From Malaya genurostris (Eukaryota; Arthropoda; Insecta; Diptera; Culicidae): a DNA stretch of 64,000 nucleotides. The stretch spans positions 117,915,928 through 117,979,927 of the forward strand of contig NC_080572.1 of the NCBI RefSeq assembly GCF_030247185.1. Reading direction: 5' to 3'. Numbering within the stretch: position 1 is the first letter of the stretch; each line of letters starts with the position of its first letter. Of this stretch, positions 1-11,316 are shown piece after piece. Below the pieces are notes generated by a model. The model did no database searches. It worked only from the letters and a program-made list of their open reading frames with translations, and was not told the origin of the DNA. The translations under genes and the position numbers were made by a program.

Positions 1-630
1 CGACAAATTTTGTTCAGCGATGAGGCTCATTTCTGGTTGAATGGCTACGTAAATAAGCAAAATTGCCGCATTTGGAGTGAAGAGCAACCAGAAGCCGTTC
101 AAGAACTGCCCATGCATCCCGAAAAATGCACTGTTTGGTGTGGTTTGTACGCTGGTGGAATCATTGGACCGTATTTTTTCAAAGATGCTGTTGGACGCAA
201 CGTTACAGTGAATGGCGATCGCTATCGTTCGATGCTAACAAACTTTTTGTTGCCAAAAATGGAAGAACTGAACTTGGTTGACATGTGGTTTCAACAAGAT
301 GGCGCTACATGCCACACAGCTCGCGATTCTATGGCCATTTTGAGGGAAAACTTCGGAGAACAATTCATCTCAAGAAATGGACCGGTAAGTTGGCCACCAA
401 GATCATGCGATTTGACGCCTTTAGACTATTTTTTGTGGGGCTACGTCAAGTCTAAAGTCTACAGAAATAAGCCAGTAACTATTCCAGCTTTGGAAGACAA
501 CATTTCCGAAGAAATTCGGGCTATTCCGGCCGAAATGCTCGAAAAAGTTGCCCAAAATTGGTCTTTCCGAATGGACCACCTAAGACGCAGCCGCGGTCAA
601 CATTTAAATGAAATTATCTTCAAAAAGTAA
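1..630 (+). CDS. DD41D-type Tc1/mariner transposase, C-terminal part (5' end outside window)
   Basis: This reading frame is open from base 1, so the annotated part is the C-terminal ~210 residues of a DDE/D transposase that would cut and paste its own element. The first catalytic Asp lies in FSDEAHF, the second in QQDGATCH, and the third in DLTPLDYFLWG. I count 41 residues between the second and third Asp, a DD41D spacing. That is known for the rosa/Visitor group of the IS630-Tc1-mariner superfamily and differs from classical mariner (DD34D). The frame has no stop or shift until TAA at 628-630, so this part looks intact. A poly(A) signal aataaa (657-662) follows. The N-terminal helix-turn-helix part cannot be assessed. 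The group name is from spacing only. Confidence 0.85.
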   Translation, partial: RQILFSDEAHFWLNGYVNKQNCRIWSEEQPEAVQELPMHPEKCTVWCGLYAGGIIGPYFFKDAVGRNVTVNGDRYRSMLTNFLLPKMEELNLVDMWFQQDGATCHTARDSMAILRENFGEQFISRNGPVSWPPRSCDLTPLDYFLWGYVKSKVYRNKPVTIPALEDNISEEIRAIPAEMLEKVAQNWSFRMDHLRRSRGQHLNEIIFKK

Positions 631-738
631 ATGTCATGTACCAATCTAACGTTTAAAATAAAGAACCGATGAGATTTTGCAAATTTTATGCGTTTTATTG
701 TTTAAAAAAGTTCTCAAGCTCTTAAAAAATCACCCTTT
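1..738 (+). mobile_element. DD41D Tc1/mariner element, 3' portion with terminal inverted repeat
   Basis: The transposase frame is followed by a ~100-bp 3' UTR ending in aaaatcaccctttatata. Its reverse complement begins AGGGTGATTTTTTAAGAG, which looks like the terminal inverted repeat of an insect Tc1/mariner element. TA-rich sequence follows, as expected for a TA target. The left terminus lies outside the window, so element length and the second TIR cannot be checked. The exact right boundary (736-740) is uncertain because the TA repeat overlaps it. Confidence 0.7.
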
Positions 739-744
739 ATATAT

Positions 745-2029
745 GTGAGTCAGTGCAACTCATTTGTACTATGTTCTGAATCTTTTGAAGCGTTTCATTC
801 CTGATGGGACAACAACTTGTTCAAATTGATTCGGCCTAACGATTTGCACGATATCACTACACCGCACACATACAAAAGCGACTATTCATCGAGTGGATGG
901 ATGTAACTTTCAGTTTCGTCATCCATTCACTACTCAAGCACCTTCCTCGCTAGCAGGCAGGGGTTAACTAAAGCAGAAATGCATTCAAGCATATATTTAT
1001 AGTTCTCTTTTCTATGATAGTTCATTTTGCGCAAATCGGACGAAAGGATATTTTTGAAACTTTTAATTGACACCCGACCCCGTACAGCGAAGAGTAAGGT
1101 ATTTTCAATGCCAAAAAATAAACGTTTTGGCCTAATAAGACGTACCCAAAATTGTTTCGTACTCAAATTATATCGAGTTAAAATTCAAAGATGTCCTATG
1201 GATACATAAGATCTTTCATTTAAATACAAATTTGTGAAAATCGGTTTAGTTTATCCAGATAAAATCCATAGGTTTTCACTATGATTACATACCTTTGGCA
1301 AAGCAAATCTACTTGTATAGTGAGCTTCATCTCCAAAGTAGTTTTGATTGAGCTATATATCAAATTAGAGAATGTTTTAGTTGGATGGACCCAAGTTTGG
1401 AATATATGATAGGATTTTTAGTTGTTGACCATTGTCGTCATACAGTGGTTAGGTAACCAACTCGGGATCTGTTTAATGTATGGGAACACATTTTGTTGAA
1501 TGAATACTAAATATTATAGTCTAACTGAGGTTAGGATTCTAGATTCTCTTTGGCTAATACATTACAGTACAATGCACAGTGGGGAAAAAACGATCAAAAA
1601 CGTGACTTTGGTCAATAATTTTATAAAAACATGAGCAAATATTTTCAAAATTAGTATTTCTTATGCAAATATTTCTGTGAAATCGATTCATGATAGTTAG
1701 AAGATCCGCAAAATTCAATATCATGCCCGTTTTGCTTCAATTCCTTTTTTTCTGACTTTACTTTGAAAACTAACTGCGAAATTCAGGAAAAAATTCAATT
1801 CCACCAATCGAAAGGTATTCCTGACATGCTCATAAGTTAGATAAATGGATTGTTTTTAATAAGATTGACCGCAAACAACTGCATTCTGTTTTACCCCCAG
1901 TCATCTTTTTCCGTGAATTTACAGAAAAAAAGTTCTACTTATCGGTGTTTGGACCAATTTTGATTAAACAAGACAGTTCTATGTTTCGCATATAATCTCA
2001 AATAATAATTTACAGATAGTGTTCATGAT
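745..2029. other. No gene seen; AT-rich spacer
   Basis: Only short frames on both strands and no motifs. Phrases such as gtgaaaatcggtttag near 1240 resemble bodies of degenerate mosquito repeats. A tttacccccag motif at 1892-1902 may belong to the outer arm of the inverted repeat that follows. Confidence 0.5.
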
Positions 2030-2715
2030 CGCAGGCTTCGTGCTACACCGTTTCACCCCAATTTTCCGACAAATATAATTTTATGTTGAATTCAGATTTA
2101 AAATCGCGAAGCAGATCCCTACCTACCTACCAATATTGGTTCATGTTACGTGCAAAACATCTGTGAGCCTGTTTAATCCGTTTTACCCCAATTCAATTCA
2201 TAAGTCGTATTTCTGGTTAAACTTTCTTTCGCATACCGAAAGCAGGCTGATTGCGGTCGATGAAAATCGATTGGTATTACGAAGAATGACCTGAAAATTG
2301 GATGACAAATGAATTCAATGTGGAGCAAAATCTTAAGACTCAGTTGAAGAATAAATTGGGGTAAAACGGTATAACAAGATTCGTGCGATCATTAAATTCA
2401 TTTGTAATATTATTTTCAGGTCTTTCTTCGTAATATCAAATGATTTTCATCGACCGCAATCAGCCTGCTTTCGGTATGCGAGAGAAAGTTTAACCAGAAA
2501 TACGACTTTTGATATAAATTGGGGTAAAAGGGGTTAAACAGGCTAGTACTGTCATTCCAATTTTGTTTAATTGGATCACAGATGTTTTGCACGTATTACG
2601 AACCAATATTGATAGATCGCATTGGATCTGCTTTTGGATTGTAGATCATATTTCAACTGAATATTATAACTAGAAAAGAAATTGGGTAAAACGGTGCAAC
2701 GAGTTTTCTGCTGTC
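2030..2715. repeat. Large imperfect inverted repeat (hairpin/foldback or MITE-like)
   Basis: Two arms of roughly 270 bp face each other around a centre near 2370. Matching blocks include accaatattggttca (2140s) against tgaaccaatattgat-like sequence (2600s); gtgcaaaacatctgtga (2150-2167) against tcacagatgttttgcac (2577-2593); and cgaaagcaggctgattgcgg (2238-2257) against its complement near 2453-2472. The tips carry accgttttaccccaat-like ends, and ggggtaaaacgg also occurs near the centre (2358). No coding potential. Weaker similarity may extend the arms to about 1890 and 2850. This is probably a non-autonomous DNA transposon; no TSD could be fixed. Confidence 0.75.
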
Positions 2716-4499
2716 AATAAAACTATATGCAATTGATTTGTTAGACTTTTTTGCATCGGAAACACTCTATTCGCTCTTCTGCAAGTTCTTCGGTTTCATG
2801 TTATATAGTTAAGCTTGAATAAAATGCAGTATAAAAAGGGAACTTGGGGTAAAATGAACATGATAGCGTTTCATGCGCTGTTTCTAAATACATGGAATTG
2901 ATTTTACTGACCATTTTACACCAAAAAGTGCTTTGTGGTCAGCTGTATCATGCCTCCAAAAAAATCGTCGCGTGGGGAAAAATGTACCAATTTCCCCACT
3001 GTGCAATGGTTAATAATATACTTCCTGGTGCAAAAGTTGTCCAGTCTGGGCGCTTGCTGTGATAGTAGAGTACTTTGTCAATCTATTGACCATATCGACA
3101 GCAGATCTCAATCTAACTATTGATCTTCGTATATGAGATGACTACTGGAGCCGTTACCCTATTAACTCATATATCGCTTTAGAAGAATGAATAAATTCCA
3201 TTTAATTCCACCATATAAAAAAATGCATTTCGCCAGTAATTTTTTATATAAACTCATAATTTCCACAAGAATTATAAATCTCAAAGAGATTATATTAAGG
3301 CAGTCCATCCAACAATGGTTAATCATTGTGATGACCTAACGGTATGCATGTCGGAGTCACAACAAATGTTGCATAAAACGAAGTACAACCCAAATATAAC
3401 ACGGGTACTGGTTTAACTACTGCTGCTTGAAAATATTTTGAAGTCTCTTGACTTCAACCGAAACACGTGTTTGAGATAATAAACATCACCTTCATAACAT
3501 ACACATTTGTGTAGAATGCGAAACAGCAAGTGAAACAGAGTACATCAGTCATTTTCTGTGCTTCAAACTGTTCGAATCAATGTGGCATGTTGATGTTTGT
3601 TAAGCAATATTGGGATCATAAAATATTCGTAGTAAATTTTGTTTGGTAGTGCCACTTGTATTCTGTCGAAATCATTGTTTATTGTTTATTGAAGATTCAG
3701 CACATTTTACTAATAGCAGAATTTGAGAGAAATAAAACAGTACTATCAGGAAAAGTGATTAATGGAACTTTACTTAAGTTTAAGCTAAAATGTTCGGAAC
3801 CCTCAAACAGTTGCGTGATTATTCTTGACTAACAGATTGTGCCTCGTGAGTGCGTCGATATGTGAGATCCAGTTAGGTAGTATGCAATCGTAAAAACAGA
3901 GGAAAAATTCTACATTCCTATGCGGATTTGACCTTTTGTTTCAATTGGCTTCGCAGTCATTTTGAGTAAGTTTGTAAATAATTTCAACATTAAAATATCA
4001 TCGATATTTTTGAGACGAATGAAATTCAGAGAACTTTTCAACGTCAGAACGAAACCACAGGTGCCATTCGGTGACGTAGCAAAATGCTAGTATTGAGTTA
4101 CCCAACGAAATAAGAATAATTTGAGATAGTTCGAATTTTTACGTTTATCTTGAAAATGACTTTTACGAAAGGCAGGATTTTATATGAATAAAAACTCATG
4201 AGTTTATGCTGTTCATGAGTGACTGAACTGAGGTGAAGTATATTTCAGGAAAGTGTTCTGCGTTGAACAAAATTAGAGGTAATCGGCGAGTGCCAAGTCT
4301 TAACTGTAATAAGGGTTAAACTAAAACAGCAGATGTTTAGTGAATGATATTTTGCCGCACGACATATTTCAGTTTCAGCTTACTCTCATCCAATTTCAAT
4401 TTTTTTAGATAAATCCTATTGCCCAAATGAAATGGATTTTTGTGTAGCTCCTAATAATGTACTAAGTTCCTCTTGTGTCTTGTATGTTCAACAATACAC
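2716..4499. other. No gene seen; AT-rich spacer
   Basis: No frame longer than about 60 residues and no recognisable motif or long repeat on either strand. ggggtaaaatg at 2828-2838 echoes the preceding inverted repeat. Confidence 0.5.
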
Positions 4500-4521
4500 A
4501 TTCATACATACATACATTTAT
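4500..4521 (-). repeat. Short tandem 3' tail of the RTE-like LINE
   Basis: On the minus strand the relic ends in repeated atgt units (plus strand acatacatacat). RTE-type elements commonly end in simple repeats rather than poly(A). This fixes the 3' boundary. Confidence 0.5.
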
Positions 4522-6090
4522 TTGCACTACATTACATTTAAGATAACACATAATTAACAATAGTACGCCACAATACTCGGTTTGTGACTGCCGCTCTCCA
4601 TCCTCGATCACGCTCACTGCTCGCCAGATCACGTTCTACCTGGTCCACCCATCTTGCCCGTTGCGCTCCCCGCCTTCTTGTTTCAAACAGATTTGTGGCA
4701 AACACCAGTTTAGCAGGGTTGTTGTCCTGCATTCTTGCAACATGCCCTGCTCACCGTATTCTTCCGGCTTTGGCCACCTTCTGAATGCTGGTATCGCCGT
4801 ACTGCATACATTCTTCGCCGTTCTCCTGCACATCGCCGAAAATCGTCCTTAGCACGCGTCGCTCGAAAACTCCAAGTGCTTGCAGGTCCTCCTCGAGCAT
4901 CTCCATGCTTCGTGTCCGTAGAGGATCACCGGTCTTATAAGCGTTTTGTACATGGTACATTTTGTGTGGGGTGAATCTTTTTTGACCGCAGATTCTTTTG
5001 AAGCCCGTAGTAGGTACGACTTCCACTGATGATGCGTCTTCGTATTTCACGACTCACATTGTTGTCAGTCGTTAGTAAGGATCCGAGGTAAACAAATTCT
5101 TCCACTACCTCGAAGGTATCTCCGTCTATCGTTGCATTATTTTCTAGTCTTGCTCGGTGCCGCCTACTAGCATGTACTTTGTTTTCGACGCATTCACCAT
5201 TGGACTAACCTTTGCTGCTTCACGTTTCAGGCGTGTGTACAACTCTGCCACCGTTCCAAAGTTTCTCGCGATAATGTCTATGTCATCCGCAAAGCACACA
5301 AATTGATTGGATTTCGTGAAAATCGTACCCCGGCTGTTAAGCCCGGCTCGTCGCATTACTCCTTCCAAGGCGATGTTGAATAGTCCACCCGAGACCCTTA
5401 CGCAGTCTTGCACACCGTCCATCGTCGCTTTGATCACAGGGAAGCTGTTCTCGTCCATAATTTGCCATAGCTCTATGCGATCGATACTATCGTATGCCGC
5501 CTTGAAGTCAAAGGACAGGTGATGCGTTGGGACCTGGTATTCACGGCCATCGGATCGCTCGGAAGTTCTCGCATTCCAAATGGTCGCCTTTCTTGTGAAT
5601 GGGGCAAATTATCCCTTCCTTCCACTCCTCCGGTAGCTGTTCGGTTTCCCAGATCCTGACTATAAATCGGTGCAAACACGTGGCCAACTTTTCTGGGCCC
5701 ATCTTGATGAGTTCAGCTGCGATGCCATCCTCACCAGCTGCTTTGTTGATTGAACTTCCCTCAGTGTGAAAGCTGGATCATTTCCGTCCTCTGCTGCACT
5801 GACGTAGTCTTTTTCTTCGTTATCTTGAACCCCCATGCCAATGTTCTCCGCGCCGTTCAGGTGCTCATAGAAGTGCTGCTTCCACCTTTTAATCACCTCA
5901 CGTCCATCCGTTAGGAGGCTCCCGTCCTTAGCCCTGCACTTTTCGGCTCGCGTCACAGAGCCGTTGCGGGATTCGTTGAGCTTCTTGTAGAATTTCCGCG
6001 TTTCTTGGGAGCGATACAGCAGCTCCATTTCCTCGCACTCCGCTTCTTCCAGTTGACGTTTTCTTCTCCCGAAAGATGCGTAAATCAAAT
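4500..6090 (-). pseudogene. RTE-like non-LTR retrotransposon relic (linker, RT and C-terminal parts)
   Basis: Read on the minus strand from about 6088, this is a decayed LINE polymerase split over several frames. The first block (6088-5660) includes RKFYKKLNESRNG and IKRWKQHFYEHLNGAENIG, linker sequence ahead of the RT. A middle block shows FKAAYDSIDR, the RT motif with the first catalytic Asp. Next comes CFADDIDIIARN (RT FADD box, 5458-5144). The end holds TRRRGAQRARWVDQVERDL near 4700-4640. At 5400 the frame jumps from VRVSG to LFNIALEG, which suggests loss of about 20 residues between RT motifs. The 3' end meets a (tatg)n-like tail at 4500-4519, a usual RTE feature. The 5' end is truncated and there is no endonuclease. 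It cannot be active. RTE is my best clade call. Confidence 0.8.
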
Positions 6091-6234
6091 CAAATTGTAA
6101 ATCCTGTCATTTCACGAACAGATGATATTAGGTAATTTAACAAAACAAACAATAATGTTCTTGTATCAACTCGTATCAGCTATTCATAAAAAAAAATTTT
6201 TACTATTCCTTTAGGGGTTAGCCAAATTTTGTGC

Positions 6235-6400
6235 TAGGGCACATAACCGTTTTTATTATATTTACGTTTCGTCCTTGACTCATCAGTGTAGCACAGTTCA
6301 AATTGAACTGCTTAGTGCTAAGCTCGTCGGTTCAATTTGAACCGCTAAGCAGACGTAAAGTTTCTGCTACTTACAAAACACTTTTTGTTTCGTTTTCGAT
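6235..6400. repeat. Dispersed repeat related to 28935-29160, with hammerhead-like core on minus strand
   Basis: Contains two facing copies of a ttcaaattgaac block (6297 and 6332). The minus strand reads aaaaagtgttttg ... acgtctgcttagcggtt, a pattern that recurs on the plus strand at 28958-29012. The minus strand also holds CTGATGA, a GTC/GAC mini-stem and GAAA at 6266-6286. No coding capacity. Probably a non-autonomous mobile element whose ends I could not define. Confidence 0.55.
6266..6286 (-). ncRNA. Hammerhead-ribozyme-like catalytic core (possible, incomplete)
   Basis: Minus strand gives CTGATGA, then GTC-AAG-GAC, then GAAAC: both invariant boxes of a hammerhead separated by a 3-bp stem II. 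A hairpin resembling stem I (TAGCAC ... GTGCTA) lies just upstream. I could not place a stem III with an adjacent UH cleavage site, so the structure may be dead or coincidental. Confidence 0.3.
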
Positions 6401-8783
6401 CAAGTGCATTAGCAGTTTCTGTTGAACTACAAACGCCATTTAACGGTTTAACGCTAAGCACATGTTTAGATCATATTGCTTACCAAGGTAAAGGCGAATC
6501 TGTCACTAACACACTTTCTTCCCCGTCATTCTCAGTGGCAGTGGTACTCTTGCTCTTTGGAGACTGCTAGTACTGGATTCAATAGTTTTTCATTCATTTG
6601 CATTCAGTTACTCAGTTTTCGGAATAGTATGTACTGTGAATGCATTGTTGACAGTTTAATGGTTTATGATTAATGGAAGAAATTTCATCAATGTACCAAC
6701 ATAATTAGAAGGTGAAGTTCAGCATCAGTATTTTTCAACTTATTTTGCCTTTTTAGTGATGCCTTGTGTCATTGTTCGTGCATATAGAGGTTGTGTTTAA
6801 TTCAATCTTGCAAAAAACTGACTAAATAGAAAGATCGGTACTACGTTCATAACAACAGAAAGTCATTTAGTCATAACAACAGAAAGTCATTTATGTCCAG
6901 CTACCATAACAATAGTTCAACATAATGTGAATTTAATTATCCCAACAACAGAAAGACATTGAATTCCAACTAACCACAAAAGTAGTTGAACAAAAAGCGT
7001 TTAATTGAAGATGGTGCTAGTTCACTGCGAAAAACCTTCGGCATTTATCTCCAGTCACTGTGACGTTCTCTTGTGAGCTTTCTAAATTCCTGTCTTAAGT
7101 AAAAGTTTGGTATGAGATTAACCGGAGAAAGGAATGTCGAGTATCGATGGATATTTAGTTAAGAAGGTAAAAATTGTTTCATTTCATAGACTGCAAAAAA
7201 ATAAACTTTTAGGTTTCGGAATGTCTAAAAATAAAAAGTGTAAGCTTTGAATCAGAGATAAACATGTCAGTTGCATGATAGCCACCATTGCCGGTCACTT
7301 CTTACAAGGAAGGATAAAGGATAAGGAAGAGAGAAAATGTTAATGGTTACCGAAAAAATTTAATCAACAAAAGTCCTACAGCAATTACAACTCGCAAGCA
7401 TCTGAATAAGCAAGTTCTAAAATCACGTAATTTTCATTAGTAACGTTTTGTCTAGTATACTCCAGTTCTAAAGTAACACGGACAGTATTTTTCTAGGGTT
7501 CATCAATTTTTTTTTACGAAAAAATCCGCCGAAGTGTAACAATTAAAGCGGAATTAGATACGCTGTCCCGGTCTTTCAATGCCGTCAGAGTATTCAATCG
7601 AACCAATATGAGCTTTTCTTGTTAAACTTGGTAAAACGCAATACTGATTCTTATGGACAATATCTTTTACTCACGGAGAACCCGCAGATCGTAAAATTGC
7701 AATATTGCAATAGTTGATTGTTTAAAGTAAAATATAATTGATTTATCTAACATAACATAGTTGCTGTTTTCGAATGCTGTTAGTTAGTTGAGATAACCAA
7801 ATGCAAAATAAAAATCCCCTGTATTTCAATAGAAACGTTTCATGTTGGAAATTCAAAGTCATTTATGTCCGTTATGTACTTGCCGTTTTAATGTAAGAGA
7901 AAGTATGCAAATCAAAAATTCCAATGTATTGAATGTATATTTCTGCAATATAAATGTTCTAATTTTATATGTGAAACGCATAAATAGTGCTAGGGAAGTT
8001 AAATGATAGGATTTGTAATTTCTTAAAAGTGCATCACTAGCATTGAGTTAATCAGTAACATTGAAAATCTAATTAGAAATGCTCTTCCAGTGAACCATTT
8101 TGCAAGTGAAGTAAAAACTGCTTAATGATCTAAGAACATTTTGCTGATTGATTCTATCTCGAAAACTATAATCTATCGTTGCATTTCTATACCAGAAGTG
8201 AGTTTAGTGTTAAAACTATAAGCTAAGTAGCAAAATTGTGTTGTTCAAACGGTGTAATTCATAATCGCTTAAAAGAAAAAAAATTTTATCCAACGAAACT
8301 TTCCGAAAAATGCAAACTTTAATTTCTAGTGTCCCAAATGAAAATTGTATGTAATTACATTGCATCACAACATATTTCGAAAAGACTATTAATAAAAAAA
8401 TATTGATTGAATAAGTATTTCAGTTAAAATAACTGAATAATTGGTTGAAACAACGGAGACTCTTTTTGCTTTCATGCATACAGGTTACTGATGAAAAGTG
8501 TGATCCATTGTAATAATGACACCTCATTTAAACGTTTTGTTACCTATTATGTTTTATTGATCGGTTGGTATGGTTGTCATTGCTAAGCTGCTAGCATAAT
8601 GAATCAATAATGATAGCATAGAAAACAATTGTATTAGTTAAATGAATAAAATAAAAAAACAATTAATAATTTAGTTGTTTCGTGGTCGTGGGCTTTTCCG
8701 TGCGAGAGCGAAAGTTCTTTTAATCCAACGCATATAACAACATTTATGACTTGACCAGTATGATACCAGTTACTCTTAGTGGC
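6400..8783. other. No gene seen; AT-rich spacer
   Basis: Apart from the short duplication at 6848-6895, no motifs, long frames or repeats are evident. Runs such as ggaagagcat-free AT-rich tracts dominate. Confidence 0.5.
6848..6895. repeat. Short tandem duplication
   Basis: The block cataacaacagaaagtcatt occurs twice back to back, and a diverged third version (ccaacaacagaaagacatt) follows at about 6943. Likely replication slippage in unassigned DNA. Confidence 0.8.
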
Positions 8784-9111
8784 ATGATGCCAAACCCAAC
8801 CAAAAAACGTCATGGCTCCATGAGACCATACGAAAAGTACGAGTCGCTTCCTGAGGCACTCACTTTGGTAAATTCGTTCGTGGATGAAACTCGTCGTGAT
8901 GTGGCAAACTAAGATCTTTCAGAGGAATTTGTTCACTTCTTTCAGCTTACCGCCCCCGCAATGGCCAAGTGTAATGTTAGTTTTTCGTTCCGGCTAAATA
9001 TCGTCCAGATCTTGAAAATTTTCATCATGCTTCATCGCGGATCACAAGATTTGGCCAATGCATCAACAGATTCAACACCATCTTGGTTTTTACCAGGTTA
9101 ACTGTTCTCGT
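8784..9111 (+). pseudogene. Unrecognised coding-like stretch with one internal stop
   Basis: From ATG ATG at about 8785 a frame runs for 42 residues (includes MRPYEKYESLPEALTLVN) to TAA at about 8911. The same frame then stays open for about 62 more residues (DLSEEFVHFFQLTAPAMAK) to TAA near 9108. Composition is more protein-like than the surrounding AT-rich DNA. I do not recognise the family; a decayed transposase N-terminus is one possibility. No splice sites were identified. Confidence 0.3.
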
Positions 9112-11220
9112 TTTTTTAGCTCTTCGGTCTTTTTGAATGATTTCACTATCCGGAAAATCATCGAATGATGCAGGTCGGTCATTTCACGATAGCCTTAAGA
9201 TTTTTTTGTGCATTTATTCTTACTCCGAGGCTATTTTGATAAACATTTGATAGGTTGCGATAAAATTTAGTCAGCTTCTACATCACAATTTTAGCTAATT
9301 TCAATTCCCAGACACATGCAAAAAACTTTCAAAATAATGAATGTTTGTTTTTTTTTCGAATACAGACTGTGCGCTGAACGTTTCTAACATAGTTTTGAAC
9401 AGTGTTTAGCTAATCTGACCGTAACCGCCAGTCACAATTGCATCGATTGTGGTAAAAGAACAAAGTCTCACCATAGTGACGTTGATCAGTAACTCTTTGG
9501 CACAGATTACCCTGTCAAACATCGTTTCAGTGCCACTCAATGTTCACCGGCAAAGTATGAGAAGGTAATACCTACGAGTCGTGATTTTCCCACATTATTA
9601 TTTATTTGTCCAGTTAAGTGCAACTTCCAATGATAATTGAAGTAAGTGGGATTTGGAATGTATGGGAGTTTGTGAAATATTTTTTTCTATTGTATTATGT
9701 CTGAAAACAATTAGTCCACAGTTAGTTCACATTGTTAAGTAAAGTACGATCATTCCATTAGGTCACTGAGTTAAATTGTACGATGGTTACGAAATGTAAC
9801 CCACCCAGAATTGTTTGGTTACCGCGCGTCAAAACATGTCAAGATTTTACTATGGAAACCTTTCAACTGGTGATCGGTTGTGATTTTTCATTTTCCCTTT
9901 TTTTGATGAGCACGTTTATTTTCCCATCTGACCGACTTTCCTTTCTTGTTTGTCTCTGCTTTTTCTATCCGGATCCATGCTTCCTTATCCGTAGGGTGCA
10001 CGTTCCCGGTTGTCAAACGTGTGCAGCGATCTGACACCGTATAAAGCCGCTAATTACCCCCTTTCAGCATTACATCACGGCAGTCTGTGGAAGCATCGAT
10101 CATGTTGTTTGTGGAACACAGAGGCGGATACAGGAAAAGAGCAAAACAGAACATGTGTTCCATCGACCGACTGGCGTTTTAGTGCTGCTACTGATTGTCG
10201 TGTGGTCTTAGTTTTGTGATATAGGTTTAGATACGGTTCCAAAGTCAATTAGCTAGAAACTGATTTTTGAATATGTTTGAATCCATTTTACGTTTACATA
10301 CATACATTGAAAATCTCGACCACAGTTAATCTGAACAATTATAAAGAGTTCTAATCGTCTATACATATTACAGACTATTTTTTGAAAATGGAAAATATGG
10401 ATCCTTATCATTGAATTAGACTAATTTTTAGTGGAAATGTAATGATTATAAAATATATTTTAGCTTCTAGCATTAAAGGGCACAACAACTGCAATCTGAC
10501 CTATCCCATCTCAGCTATCACAGACACTGTTGCCACTGCATTAGACGTCAACAACTATCCGGCAATCAATTTGATAGGTACTGTTATATAATGACATGTT
10601 CTTCCTGCTACTACAGTCGATCATGCAACTAACCTGGTTGACCAAGATTGGCTGATAATTAGTATGAGCGCTCACACTGCACGATCGAGGTTTTCTCATA
10701 GTCTAACGAGCACAGTGGTTAGGTTATTAGTCTTCAAAGTTTAATATTACACGCTAAAAAGGGTTCAATTCGACGGTTTATTACTTATGTAAGCACTATC
10801 AACCGATGCGTTGATTATCTAACAAATTATACTCCTCTCGCCACGAACATTAACTATCAGCATGAGTAATAATCAAGAGTAATTAATTAGTTTGAGGGTT
10901 TTTTTCGAAGTTTTTAGTATGGAGGTTCTCCATTGAACTTCATTTTGGTATTGTGTTCTGCGTATGAGGAATTGCAATGCAAACATTGAATGTTGACGAA
11001 TTTTAACTATGTACTTATTCTTCCTTTTGGTTGGCGTCACCTCACTTGAGATAATGCCGATTGATGGCACAGCAACTTAGGCTATATCGCCGTATTTTCT
11101 TGACATTGCTCCTTCTAATTACTGGATAGAGCATGACCTGCTAGATCGGTTTATTTCTTTCGCAGAAATTGAAAATTGTCTTCTAACTTGGATCACCTCA
11201 GAAGACGAGACATACTTTCG
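9112..11220. other. No confident gene; one GC-richer patch at 9780-10220
   Basis: Mostly AT-rich. The patch 9780-10220 is less AT-rich and has two open frames of 83 and 69 residues in different frames. It holds tataaag at 10040 and a pyrimidine-rich ccccctttcag at 10056-10066. From there one frame stays open for 47 codons, ending in a hydrophobic GVLVLLLIVVW stretch before TAG at 10211. It could be a terminal exon or a promoter, but nothing identifies it. Confidence 0.35.
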
Positions 11221-11316
11221 AGATGGAAAAAAGTAGTATCTAGCAATGCACTTTTTACTTTGATAAACATTAATCAAAGTAAAAAGTGCATTGCTAGATA
11301 CTACTTTTTTCCATCT
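11221..11316. repeat. Perfect 44-bp inverted repeat with 8-nt loop
   Basis: The left arm 11221-11264 is exactly complementary to 11273-11316 (44 of 44), around the loop aaacatta. A transcript from either strand would form an uninterrupted hairpin. There is no coding capacity and no flanking duplication. It could be a recent inverted duplication, a template-switch product, or an RNA hairpin source. Confidence 0.95.

Noticed and set aside
6848..6895. CRISPR-like or satellite array
   Set aside because: Only two clean units without regular spacers, in a eukaryotic context.
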